Source of the DNA: CAZIOH01 sp964540815
GTDB lineage: Bacteria; Myxococcota_A; Polyangia; Fen-1088
Length of the DNA stretch: 42,232 nucleotides
Direction: 5' to 3'
NCBI GenBank assembly: GCA_964540815.1
Contig: CAZIOH010000056.1
Location: forward strand, 1 to 42,232
Positions 1 to 8,284 of this stretch are shown here, in pieces. Under the pieces are notes generated by a model. The model saw nothing but the letters and a program-made list of their open reading frames with translations. It ran no database searches and was not told the DNA's origin. The translations under genes were made by a program, and so were the position numbers. The stretch's first letter is position 1. Each line of letters begins with the position of its first letter.

Positions 1-509
<509 letters not shown>

Positions 510-548
510 CGTTCAAGTGTAGCGCCAGTTGCCCCGCCAGTTGCCACT

Positions 549-2099
549 TCACGGGCCGGCCGAGAAGGCCCCGGCGCGAATCAGCCCCTCGATGGCCCGG
601 ATGTCCGGCGCGGGCGGGCGGTCGGCGGTCCGGCGCGAGACCGCTCCCCGGACCACGGCGTGCGCGGCCTCGACGCCCGGGCCCGAGCGCAGCGGGCGCT
701 GGAAGTCCAGCGCCTCTGCCGCGCACAGGAGCTCGATGGCCACCACCTGCACCACCCGCTCGAGCGCCCGCCCGGCCTTGCGCGCCGAGGTCGCGCCCAT
801 CGAGTTGTAGTCCTCGATGCCGGCGCTGGTCGGGATGTTGGACACGCTGGCCGGGGTGCAAAGCCCGATGAGCTCGTTGCAGCAGGCGGCGGCCACGTAC
901 TGCGCGATCATCAATCCCGAGTGCAACCCGGGCTGCGGCGACAGGTGCGGGTTGAGGTGGTTCTCGGCCTCGGACGCCGCCAGCATGAAGTACACCCGCC
1001 GCTCGGCGATCCCGGCGATGTGGGTCATCGCCACGATCAGCGTGTCGAGCGCCAAGGCCAGCGGCATCCCGTGAAAATTGCCCGCCGACACCACCTGCCG
1101 CGCGTGGGCAGGATCGAGGGGAAAGACCAGCGGGTTGTCGGTCACGGCGCCGAGCTCGCGCCCGACCACCCCGCGCACGAAGCCGATGGCGTCGAGCGCC
1201 GCCCCCAGCACCTGCGGCGCGCAGCGCAGCGAATAGGGATCCTGGACCCGCGAGTCGTGGTGCAGGTGGCTCGGCACGATCTGGCTGCCCGCCATCAGCC
1301 CGCGCAGGCGCCGCGCCACCGCGCTCGGGCCGTCCTGGCCCCGCACGGCGTGCACCCGCTCGTCGAGGAACGCGTCGGTTCCCCGACAGGCGTCGATGGA
1401 CATGGCCGCCGCGCACAGCGCCGCCTCCCACAGGTGCTCGAGCTCCGCCAGCACCAGGGCCGCGCTCCCGGCCATCAGGTGCGTGCCGTTGATGAGGGCC
1501 AGGCCCTCCTTGGCTTCGAGCACGAGCGGCGGGAGCCCCGCCCGTCGCAGGGCCTCGGCCCCGCCCACCACCCGCGCCGCGCCGTGGCCACCGCCGTCGG
1601 GGTCATCGATGACGGTGGCCTCCCCCTCGCCGAGCAGGACCAGGGCGGCGTGGGCCAGCGGGGCGAGATCGCCCGATGCCCCCACCGAGCCCACCGACGG
1701 GACGACCGGGGTCACCCCGACATCGAGCAGCCGGACGATGGCCTCGGCCACCACCGGCCGCACGCCCGAATGGCCGCGCGCGAGCGAGGAGGCGAGCAGG
1801 ATCAGCATGGCCCGCACCACTTCCTCGGCGAGGGGCTCGCCCACCCCGGCGGCGTGCGAGAGGATCAGGTTGCGCTGGACCGCGCGGAGCTGATCGTCGC
1901 CGATGCGCTGCTGGGCCAGCGAGCCGAAGCCGGTGTTCACGCCGTAGAGCACTTCGCCCCTCGCGATCGCGGCCTCGAGCGCCGCCCGCGAGGCCGCGAG
2001 CTGCTCGAGCGCCCGCGCGCCGAGCCACACCCGCGGCCGGCCACGGGCAGCGCGTGCCACCTCCGCGATGCCGAGCGGCTGCCCGTCGATCTCCAGCAC
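549..2099 (-). CDS. hutH: Histidine ammonia-lyase
   Basis: This enzyme removes ammonia from L-histidine to give urocanate, the first step of the Hut pathway. The 516-residue protein has the usual family length. The Ala141-Ser142-Gly143 triad that cyclises into the MIO electrophile lies in GSVGASGDLAPLAH. Tyr52 (in LYGVNTGFG) and His82 match the active-site Tyr and His of characterised HutH proteins. The NGTHLM, QDPYSLRCAPQVLGA and SAGNFHGMPLA blocks are also present. The start is GTG at 2099, directly against the terminal repeat of a mobile element at 2100-2262. Only the element-borne GGCGG can serve as a Shine-Dalgarno sequence, so the native leader has been displaced. hutU follows on the same strand. 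Confidence 0.95.
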   Translation of the reverse strand: MLEIDGQPLGIAEVARAARGRPRVWLGARALEQLAASRAALEAAIARGEVLYGVNTGFGSLAQQRIGDDQLRAVQRNLILSHAAGVGEPLAEEVVRAMLILLASSLARGHSGVRPVVAEAIVRLLDVGVTPVVPSVGSVGASGDLAPLAHAALVLLGEGEATVIDDPDGGGHGAARVVGGAEALRRAGLPPLVLEAKEGLALINGTHLMAGSAALVLAELEHLWEAALCAAAMSIDACRGTDAFLDERVHAVRGQDGPSAVARRLRGLMAGSQIVPSHLHHDSRVQDPYSLRCAPQVLGAALDAIGFVRGVVGRELGAVTDNPLVFPLDPAHARQVVSAGNFHGMPLALALDTLIVAMTHIAGIAERRVYFMLAASEAENHLNPHLSPQPGLHSGLMIAQYVAAACCNELIGLCTPASVSNIPTSAGIEDYNSMGATSARKAGRALERVVQVVAIELLCAAEALDFQRPLRSGPGVEAAHAVVRGAVSRRTADRPPAPDIRAIEGLIRAGAFSAGP

Positions 2100-2262
2100 T
2101 AGTGCACCGCCGTCGAAATAGCGTCAATAACGAGGCCGGCAAGCCGAGCCGGCCGCGAGGCGCGACGACGAGGAATACCCGTAGGTATTGTGAGGAGGAG
2201 CAACGAAGCGGCCGGCTCGGATCGTCGGCCGAATATGATGCTATTCCGACGGCGGTGCACTA
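2100..2262. mobile_element. 163-bp palindromic MITE-like element, copy 1
   Basis: Both ends carry TAGTGCACCGCCGTCG as inverted repeats, extending imperfectly to about 30 bp, and TA flanks each end. Inside lies a second perfect 11-bp inverted pair (GAGCCGGCCGC and GCGGCCGGCTC). Within that is a 6-bp stem (AATACC-CGTA-GGTATT). Copy 2 at 12359-12521 differs at one base only. No transposase gene is inside, and the open frames across it are GC-driven. TA at each end of all copies suggests mobilisation by an IS630/Tc1-mariner-type transposase elsewhere. It abuts the hutH start codon. Confidence 0.8.
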
Positions 2263-2315
2263 GTGCACCTCCCGCGAAATAGCGACAACGTTGCGCTGCC
2301 GAGGGAGGAGCACTC
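2261..2315. repeat. Degenerate short palindrome related to the MITE ends
   Basis: The sequence from 2261 shares the terminal TA of copy 1 and then matches the element's terminal repeat at about 24 of 30 positions. A complementary right arm (GAGGGAGGAGCACT) ends at 2314. The centre, CAACGTTG, is itself palindromic, so the whole folds as a roughly 55-base hairpin. It looks like an older, decayed relative into whose end copy 1 inserted. It could also act as a hairpin in the hutH upstream region. Confidence 0.5.
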
Positions 2316-2478
2316 GCGTCCCGCCGGGATCGTCCGGATCCCCTGGTCCGACGGGCGCTGCGCCTCGAATGGATGTCGCGATGGCGATCCTCCTTCAACC
2401 CACGACGTTCCTGGCAACCAAGTTCGTGCGGTTTTTACCACACCGACAGGGCTTGCCTCGCGGCTGGAACTCCGATAC

Positions 2479-2495
2479 CAGTAAATTAGATACTG
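2479..2495. promoter_or_regulatory. Candidate NsrR operator upstream of the globin operon
   Basis: CAGTAAATTAGATACTG is a perfect 5-bp inverted repeat around an AT-rich centre, unusual in this GC-rich DNA. It ends 31 bases before the globin ATG at 2527. An Rrf2/NsrR-type repressor is the third gene of the operon, and such repressors bind AT-rich dyads over their own promoters. The match to the published NsrR consensus is only general, so the assignment is by position and symmetry. Confidence 0.4.
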
Positions 2496-2526
2496 CTTAG
2501 GCCACCGGCCAGGAAAGCGAGCCCAC

Positions 2527-2892
2527 ATGAGCACCCTCTTCGAGCAGGTGGGCGGGGAACCCGCCATCGACGCGGCCGTGGACATCTTCTATCGCAAGGT
2601 CCTCGGCGATCCGCGCATCGCCGATTTCTTCGACGGGGTGGACATGAACCAGCAGGCCGCCAAGCAGAAGGCTTTCCTGACCTTCGTGTGCGGGGGGCCC
2701 AACCATTACACGGGGAAGGACATGCGGAGCGCGCACGCCCGGCTGGTCAAAGGCGGCCTCACCGACGTGCACTTCGATGCCGTGGTCGAGCACCTCGGCG
2801 CCACCTTGAAGGAGCTGGGCGTGGCGGCGCCGCTCATCGCGCAGATTGCCGCCGTCGCCGCCAGCACCCGCGCCGACGTGCTCGGACGCTGA
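2527..2892 (+). CDS. glbN: Group I truncated haemoglobin
   Basis: This 121-residue cytosolic globin has the length and pattern of the trHbN class, which bind O2 and NO and often act as NO dioxygenases given a reductase. The Phe21-Tyr22 pair (B9-B10), Gln43, Gln47 and the proximal haem ligand His70 fall at the same numbers as in Synechocystis GlbN, to which the sequence is visibly close (recalled comparison). It differs by Lys46 where GlbN has the distal His46, and it lacks the C-terminal His117 that crosslinks to haem. The ATG at 2527 lies behind the purine-rich CAGGAAAGCGAG. The reductase gene starts 19 bases after its stop and an NsrR-type regulator follows, which points to nitric oxide detoxification. 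Confidence 0.93.
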   Translation: MSTLFEQVGGEPAIDAAVDIFYRKVLGDPRIADFFDGVDMNQQAAKQKAFLTFVCGGPNHYTGKDMRSAHARLVKGGLTDVHFDAVVEHLGATLKELGVAAPLIAQIAAVAASTRADVLGR

Positions 2893-2911
2893 GGGCACGA
2901 GGGAACGTCGG

Positions 2912-3988
2912 ATGGCCACCGTCACCTGGAAGGGCCAGGCCCTCGCGCTGGCGCCGGACGAGACCGTGCTCGATGGCCTGCTCCGGAACGGGATCGCGGT
3001 GGCATCGTCCTGCCGGGTGGGCGCCTGTCAGTCCTGCCTGCTCAGGGCCGCGCGGGGGTCGATCCCGGAGAGCGCGCAGAAGGGGCTCGGCGCGACCCTG
3101 CGCGCGCGCGGTTATTTTCTGGCGTGTCGGTGGCGCCCCGAGGGTGAGGGCGCGTCCGAGCTGGTCGAGATCGCCGACGACGCGACCTTGCCGTCGGTCG
3201 CGGCGGTGGTGCGCGCCCTCGAGCGCCCCACCCCCGACGTCGTACGGTTGGGGCTCGAGACGGCGACGCCCTTCGCCTACCGGGCCGGGCAGTTCGTGAG
3301 CCTGGCCCGGGCCGACGGGCTCACCCGCTCGTGCTCGCTCGCCAGCCTCCCGCCGACCGAGGGGCGGGCCGCCTCGCTCGAGATCCACGTCAAGCGTCTG
3401 CCCGGTGGGCAAATGAGCACCTACCTGCACGATGTCGTGCGGGTGGGCGATCGCCTCACCGTGCGAGGGCCGGGGGGCGATTGCTTCTATACGGAGGGTC
3501 GACCGCGCGATCCCTTGCTCCTGGCGGGGACGGGCACCGGGCTCGCGCCGTTGCTCGGCATCGCGCGCGATGCCCTGGCCCGGGGACACCTCGGGCCCAT
3601 CCGCCTCATCCACGGCGCCCTCGCCGCCGCCGGCCTCTACGCCGACGCCGAGCTGCGGGCGCTCGCGCGCGTGCATCCCACGTTCCGGTACGAGCCGTGC
3701 GTCCTGCAGCCGCCGCCGTCCCCGGCCCCGGCGAGCGGATCTCGGGCGGCCGAGGGCGATCCCATCCCGGTCCGCGACCTGCAGGAGCAGGTGCTCGACG
3801 CCCTCCGCGGGCATCCGGGCGTGCGGGTGTTCCTCTGCGGCCCCCCTGAGCTGGTGGTGGGGCTCCGACGCCGGGTCTTTCTCGCCGGCGTGCCCCTGGC
3901 GGACATCCTGGCCGACGCATTCATCACCGCCGCGCCGCCAACCCCGACGACGACGACGACGACGACGCGGGAGCCGGGATGCGGTTGA
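2912..3988 (+). CDS. [2Fe-2S] ferredoxin-FAD/NAD(P)H oxidoreductase
   Basis: The 358-residue protein joins an N-terminal plant-type ferredoxin domain to a ferredoxin-NADP reductase-like module, as in dioxygenase reductases of the BenC/XylZ type. Cys34, Cys39, Cys42 and Cys72 give the C-x4-C-x2-C-x29-C cluster pattern. FAD binding is marked by RSCSL (139-143), nucleotide binding by GTGTG (206-210), and FLCGPPELV near the C-terminus is the conserved NAD-side motif. It probably passes electrons from NAD(P)H to the adjacent truncated globin, together replacing a single-chain flavohaemoglobin. ATG 2912 has a GAGGGA-type ribosome site; an upstream in-frame start would extend into the globin gene. 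The tail is a short poly-Thr run. Its stop overlaps nsrR by 10 bases. Confidence 0.9.
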   Translation: MATVTWKGQALALAPDETVLDGLLRNGIAVASSCRVGACQSCLLRAARGSIPESAQKGLGATLRARGYFLACRWRPEGEGASELVEIADDATLPSVAAVVRALERPTPDVVRLGLETATPFAYRAGQFVSLARADGLTRSCSLASLPPTEGRAASLEIHVKRLPGGQMSTYLHDVVRVGDRLTVRGPGGDCFYTEGRPRDPLLLAGTGTGLAPLLGIARDALARGHLGPIRLIHGALAAAGLYADAELRALARVHPTFRYEPCVLQPPPSPAPASGSRAAEGDPIPVRDLQEQVLDALRGHPGVRVFLCGPPELVVGLRRRVFLAGVPLADILADAFITAAPPTPTTTTTTTREPGCG

Positions 3989-4482
3989 CCCTGCACTCCG
4001 ACTACGGCCTGCGCGTCCTCTTGTTCCTCGCCACCCGCCCCGGCGACACCGTCAGCATCGGCGAGGTGGCGGCCGGCTACGGGATCTCCGCGCACCACCT
4101 CGGCAAGGTCGCCCAGAGGCTCGGTCGGGAGGGCTACGTCGAGCTCCTGCGCGGGGCGAAGGGGGGATTGCGGCTCGCGCGCGCCCCCGAAGGGATCTCC
4201 ATCGGCGAGGTCGTGCGCCGGCTCGAGCCCGACCTCGATCTGGTCGAATGCTTCGATCCGAGGCGCAATACCTGTCCCATCGTTCCCGCCTGCGGGCTGA
4301 AGGGCATCCTGGCGGAGGCACGCGCCCGGTTCTTCGAGACGCTCGACCGCCACACCCTGGCCGACGCTGTGGGTCGTCCTGGGGCGCTCGTCCGGCTGTT
4401 GCGGCCAAGGCGCGGTCTCGTCCCCGACCGAGCGCAGGGGATCCCTGCCGCCGGATCCAAGGTACGCTTGCGGGCATCGTGA
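3979..4482 (+). CDS. nsrR: Rrf2-family nitric-oxide-sensing repressor, NsrR-type
   Basis: NsrR proteins hold an Fe-S cluster that reacts with NO, releasing them from NO-detoxification promoters. The first 145 residues align throughout with NsrR: the start MRLTLHSDYGLR with Asp8 (a cluster ligand in Streptomyces NsrR), a winged helix at about 26-66 with RGAKGG in the wing, and three cysteines at 91, 99 and 105. Spacing of the last two (C-x5-C, PACGLK) is as in E. coli NsrR, while the first gap is seven residues rather than four. A basic tail of about 20 residues is extra. It overlaps the reductase by 10 bases and kup by 4, so it is translated within the operon it probably represses. IscR or RsrR is less likely given the globin neighbour. 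Confidence 0.88.
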   Translation: MRLTLHSDYGLRVLLFLATRPGDTVSIGEVAAGYGISAHHLGKVAQRLGREGYVELLRGAKGGLRLARAPEGISIGEVVRRLEPDLDLVECFDPRRNTCPIVPACGLKGILAEARARFFETLDRHTLADAVGRPGALVRLLRPRRGLVPDRAQGIPAAGSKVRLRAS

Positions 4483-6359
4483 GCACGCGACCGGGTCGGA
4501 TCGCGGCGCTGACCCTCGGAGCGCTGGGCGTCGTCTTTGGCGACATCGGGACCAGCCCGCTTTACACCCTGCGCGAATGCCTCGGCTCCGAGCACGGCGT
4601 CGGTCCCACCCCGGGAGGCATCCTCGGCGTCCTCTCGATCATCTTCTGGGCCCTGGTCATGGTGATCGGGGTCAAGTACCTGGTCTTCGTCCTGCGCGCC
4701 GACAACCAGGGCGAAGGCGGCATCCTGGCGCTGCTGGCCCTGATCCCGGCCCGCCTGCGGGCGGGGACCGCAGGCGGCGGGCTCGGCTGGACGGCGATCC
4801 TGGTGATCATCGGAGCGGCGCTGCTCTATGGCGACGGGATGATCACGCCGGCCATCTCGGTCCTGAGCGCCGTGGAAGGGGTGGAAGCGCTCGCCCCGGC
4901 GTACAAGGCCGCCGTGGTCCCGGTGAGCTGCCTGATCCTGGGTGGGCTGTTCGCGCTTCAGCATCGAGGCACCGGCGCGATGGGGCGCTGGTTCGGGCCG
5001 GTGATGATCCTGTGGTTCGTGACCCTCGGCGGCCTCGGCATGAGGCAGATCGCCCATCGCCCCCAGGTGCTGGCCGCGCTCTGCCCGCTCGAGGCGTGGC
5101 ACTTCTTCCGGCGGGAAGGTTGGCGCGGCTTCCAGGTGCTCGGATCGGTGGTGCTCGCCATCACCGGGGGCGAGGCGCTCTACGCCGACCTCGGCCACTT
5201 CGGGCGCAAGGCCATCCGGCTGTCGTGGTTCGGGTTGGCCATGCCGGCCCTGGTGCTCGACTACCTCGGGCAAGGCGCGCTGCTGCTCGAGCATCCGGGC
5301 GCCGTCGCGCGCCCGTTCTTCGCCATGGCCTCGGGTGGAGTCGAGACGGGCGCGCTCGTCGCCCTCGCGACGGCGGCCACGGTGATCGCGTCGCAGGCCC
5401 TGATCTCGGGGGCGTTCTCGCTGACCCATCAGGCGGTGGCGCTCGGGTTCTTCCCCACGGTCACCATCCGACACACGAGCGGCGAGGCGGAAGGTCAGAT
5501 CTACATCCCCGAGATGAACTGGATCCTGGCCACGGGCTGTCTGGCTCTGGTCCTCACGTTCCGCGAATCGACCCGGCTCGCCTCGGCCTACGGGGTCGCC
5601 GTCACCGGGACCATGGCCATCACCTCGCTGATCTTCTTCGAGGTCACCCGCACCACCTGGAGGTGGCCCCTGCCCAGGTCCCTCGGCTTGCTCCTGCTCT
5701 TCCTCTCGTTCGATCTGCCCTTCTTCGGGGCCTCGCTCGCCAAGTTCGCCTCGGGTGGGTTCGTGCCGGTGGCGATCGGGGCGATCTTCTTCGCGGTCAT
5801 GATCACCTGGAAGCGCGGCTGGGAGCTCTACCGGCGCCGCATGGCACAGCAGCTCCCGGATCTCGCGCGCTTCGTGGCCTCGAGCCCGTGGGAGACCGTG
5901 GCCCGCGTTCCCGGCACGGGGGTCTTCGTGCGCGGTGAGCTGCCTGGGGTGCCCGCGGTGCTGTCCTGCCTGGTGACCCAGGTGCGCGCGGTTCCGCGGT
6001 CCGTCGTGCTCTTCGGCATACGAACCCTCCGGACCCCGCAGGCCGGTCCGGATGCGGTGGAGATGGAGATCGTCGACGGGGGGATCTACGCCCTCACCTT
6101 GAGCTCGGGCTTCATGCAACGGCCGAACGTTCCGGCGGCCCTGGCGGCCGCCATCGCCCGCTTCCATCTCCCCATCGAGCTGTCGGAGGTCACCTATTAC
6201 CTCGAGCGGCACACGTTCGTGGGGAGCCCCGCTGGCCAGATGGGGCGCTGGAGCGAGCGTCTGTTCGCCTTCCTGACCCGTAACGCGAACCCCTTGACCG
6301 ATCGCCTGCGGATCCCCTGGCAGCAGGTGGTGGAGATCGGGACCGAGATCGATCTGTGA
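4479..6359 (+). CDS. kup: Kup low-affinity potassium transporter
   Basis: Kup imports K+ with protons across the inner membrane. The 626-residue product, read from GTG at 4479, matches the roughly 620-residue family. The signature GVVFGDIGTSPLYTLRE starts near residue 16, followed by DNQGEGG, GDGMITPAISVL and about twelve hydrophobic helices. The soluble C-terminal domain has the conserved VTYYLERHTFVG stretch. The frame is open much further upstream, but homology begins at this GTG, which overlaps the nsrR stop as GTGA. Coupling to an NO-response operon is unusual and suggests K+ uptake during nitrosative stress, or simple read-through. A weak hairpin at 6361-6377 separates it from the convergent kinase gene. 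Confidence 0.95.
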   Translation: MSTRPGRIAALTLGALGVVFGDIGTSPLYTLRECLGSEHGVGPTPGGILGVLSIIFWALVMVIGVKYLVFVLRADNQGEGGILALLALIPARLRAGTAGGGLGWTAILVIIGAALLYGDGMITPAISVLSAVEGVEALAPAYKAAVVPVSCLILGGLFALQHRGTGAMGRWFGPVMILWFVTLGGLGMRQIAHRPQVLAALCPLEAWHFFRREGWRGFQVLGSVVLAITGGEALYADLGHFGRKAIRLSWFGLAMPALVLDYLGQGALLLEHPGAVARPFFAMASGGVETGALVALATAATVIASQALISGAFSLTHQAVALGFFPTVTIRHTSGEAEGQIYIPEMNWILATGCLALVLTFRESTRLASAYGVAVTGTMAITSLIFFEVTRTTWRWPLPRSLGLLLLFLSFDLPFFGASLAKFASGGFVPVAIGAIFFAVMITWKRGWELYRRRMAQQLPDLARFVASSPWETVARVPGTGVFVRGELPGVPAVLSCLVTQVRAVPRSVVLFGIRTLRTPQAGPDAVEMEIVDGGIYALTLSSGFMQRPNVPAALAAAIARFHLPIELSEVTYYLERHTFVGSPAGQMGRWSERLFAFLTRNANPLTDRLRIPWQQVVEIGTEIDL

Positions 6360-6360
6360 C

Positions 6361-6377
6361 GAGGGGCGCCGACCCTC
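6361..6377. terminator. Candidate hairpin between convergent kup and kinase genes
   Basis: GAGGG and CCCTC form a 5-bp stem around a 7-base loop. It begins 2 bases after the kup stop and overlaps the kinase stop at 6376. There is no T tract, so it is only a possible termination or pausing site. Confidence 0.25.
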
Positions 6378-8127
6378 ACGCGCGCAGGCGGGCCTCGAGC
6401 AGCGCCTGCACGTCGGCGATCCGAAAGGGCTTCTGCAGGAGCGGGGTCAGCCCCCTGGCGGCGAACTCGGCGGTCGAGGGCGTGAAGGCGCCACCGGTCA
6501 TGAACACCAGGGTCGGCACGATGTCCGGCCACCGCTCGACCACCGTGGCGTAGACGTCGGGCCCGCTCACGGAAGGCATGAGCAGATCGCACAGGACGAG
6601 ATCGAAGCGCTCGCCCGCCTCGAACCGTGCGAAGGCGTCCCGCGCCCGTTGCACCACCGTGACCTCGTGCCGATCCGCGAAGGCCCGCCCGATCACCCTC
6701 CCGATCGACTCTTCGTCGTCGATGACCAGCAGACGCCCGGCCCGCTTCATCGAGGGCCCGCGCGCCGCGGGCTCGACCGGGGATGGGCGAATCACGGGGG
6801 CCGCCAGGGGCAAGACGATGCGGCACGAGGTGCCAGGGGCGGACGCCGCTCCATCGACCGCGGTGGATGGGGCGGTCCGGCTGGTGAGCTCGATCCGCCC
6901 GCCGAAGTCGTTCACCGTCTGGCGGCTGATCGACAGCCCGAGGCCCGTCCCGAGGCCGACGGACTTGGTCGTGAAGAATGGATCGAAGACGTGGGGCAGG
7001 ACGTCGGCTGGGATGCCGCTGCCCGTATCGCGCACCTCGACCACCACCTCGCCGTTGGTGACCTCGATGGAGACGAAGATCTCCTGGCGCTCCGCCTGGC
7101 CCTCGGGGATCGACTGGGCCCCGTTGACGAGGACGTTCAGGAACACCTGCCCGAGCGCCGAGGCATTGCCCCACACCATCGGCTCCACCGTGGTGAAGGA
7201 TCGCACCAGGCGCGCTCGGTGGCGGATCTGATTCCAGGCCATCGAGATCGACTCCTCCATGACCGCCCGCACGTCGATGGTGCCGAGGGCGCTGAGCCCC
7301 CGCCGGGACAGCCGCTGGAGGTTCCCCACGGTCTGGCGGATGCGCTCGAGGCCGATCTCGCAGTCACCCAGCATCTCCAGCACCGACGGCAGGGTGACGC
7401 GGAGGCTCGGCGTGCCATTGCCGTTGCCCATGCCGCCCTCACCGCCCCCGCTGCCCTCCCGCAGGTACATGGTGCGGAGCTGGGCCAGGGCTTGCTGCAG
7501 GTTCAGCAGCGAGAACATGAGGGGATTGTTGATCTCGTGCCCCACCCCGGCGGCGATCCGACCGAGGGAGGCGAGGCGCTCCGCCTGCTCGAGGCGCACC
7601 GACATCCGCTGGCGCTCGGACTCGAACAGGACGCGATCGAGCGTGCGAACCAGGCTGGGAAAATCGAAGGGCTTCTGAATGTACGCCTGGGACGAGATGG
7701 CCACGGCCGGGGCGCTGCGATCGGCCGACACCGCGATCACGGGGATGGCGCTGAGGCCTGGATCCTCCTTCTGGATCGCGCGGAATTGCCAGCCATCCAT
7801 CACCGGCATGTTGAGATCGAGGACGATGGCGTCTGGCAGGACGGCTTCCGAGCGCAGCTGATTCAGGGCCTGCTGGCCGTTGTCGGCGAGCTCGACCTCG
7901 TAGCCTTCGGCCTGCAGCAGGTCCCCCACGGTCTCGCGCACGTCGCGATCGTCCTCGACCAGCAGCACCCGCTTTCGCCTGGGTGCGACAGAAGGGCCCT
8001 CCCCTGGTCCAGGTTCCGCGGGATCGCTCGGCCCCGGGTCGCCTGAGATCCCGATCCGGCCGGCCAGCTGGGTTCGACCGTGGGAAGAGCTGCCTCCCAC
8101 GGGAGCGTCCTCGAGGTAATCAACCAT
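6376..8127 (-). CDS. Hybrid sensor kinase, REC-HisKA-HATPase-REC
   Basis: The 583-residue cytosolic protein has four modules. An N-terminal receiver at about 52-168 has phospho-acceptor Asp104 and Lys152. A HisKA domain carries His197 in GHEINNPL. An HATPase domain at about 320-440 has NVLVNGAQSI, DTGSGIP and GLGTGLGLSI. A second receiver at about 464-580 has Asp514 and Lys566. No membrane segment or PAS domain is visible, so input probably arrives by phosphorylation of the first receiver. A Gly-rich linker lies at about 225-240. ATG 8127 is the first start; the first 50 residues are low-complexity and a later start is possible. No response regulator with an output domain is adjacent; the NtrC-like proteins at 23833 and 27501 are conceivable partners, but nothing in the sequence proves it. 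Confidence 0.93.
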   Translation of the reverse strand: MVDYLEDAPVGGSSSHGRTQLAGRIGISGDPGPSDPAEPGPGEGPSVAPRRKRVLLVEDDRDVRETVGDLLQAEGYEVELADNGQQALNQLRSEAVLPDAIVLDLNMPVMDGWQFRAIQKEDPGLSAIPVIAVSADRSAPAVAISSQAYIQKPFDFPSLVRTLDRVLFESERQRMSVRLEQAERLASLGRIAAGVGHEINNPLMFSLLNLQQALAQLRTMYLREGSGGGEGGMGNGNGTPSLRVTLPSVLEMLGDCEIGLERIRQTVGNLQRLSRRGLSALGTIDVRAVMEESISMAWNQIRHRARLVRSFTTVEPMVWGNASALGQVFLNVLVNGAQSIPEGQAERQEIFVSIEVTNGEVVVEVRDTGSGIPADVLPHVFDPFFTTKSVGLGTGLGLSISRQTVNDFGGRIELTSRTAPSTAVDGAASAPGTSCRIVLPLAAPVIRPSPVEPAARGPSMKRAGRLLVIDDEESIGRVIGRAFADRHEVTVVQRARDAFARFEAGERFDLVLCDLLMPSVSGPDVYATVVERWPDIVPTLVFMTGGAFTPSTAEFAARGLTPLLQKPFRIADVQALLEARLRA

Positions 8128-8284
8128 GGGTAATACAGAAGTCTAAGCACGCCGACCGGGGTCGGTAGCGTGACCTGCCAACAATCCCGGGGTATCCGCC
8201 AAGAATTGCTCCCCGCCCCCCCCCGCCCGGCTGCTCGAACCTCGACGGATGTTCCTCCGAGGTAACGGGCCTGCCGGGAGACGC

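Noticed and set aside
660..2102. Long plus-strand open frame antisense to hutH
   Set aside because: His/Arg/Gly-rich composition without family features. It mirrors the codon bias of the real gene on the other strand; similar antisense frames opposite kup, treY, the activators and the wzc-type gene were rejected for the same reason.
2100..2262. Open frames across the MITE on both strands (about 50 codons, repeated in copy 2)
   Set aside because: They have no start or ribosome site of their own, are Arg/Pro-rich shadows of GC-rich palindromic DNA, and are destroyed in copy 3.
3432..4478. Extension of kup far upstream in the same frame
   Set aside because: The extra 349 residues are antisense-like Arg/Pro/Ser-rich sequence overlapping the reductase and nsrR. 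Homology to Kup begins at GTG 4479.
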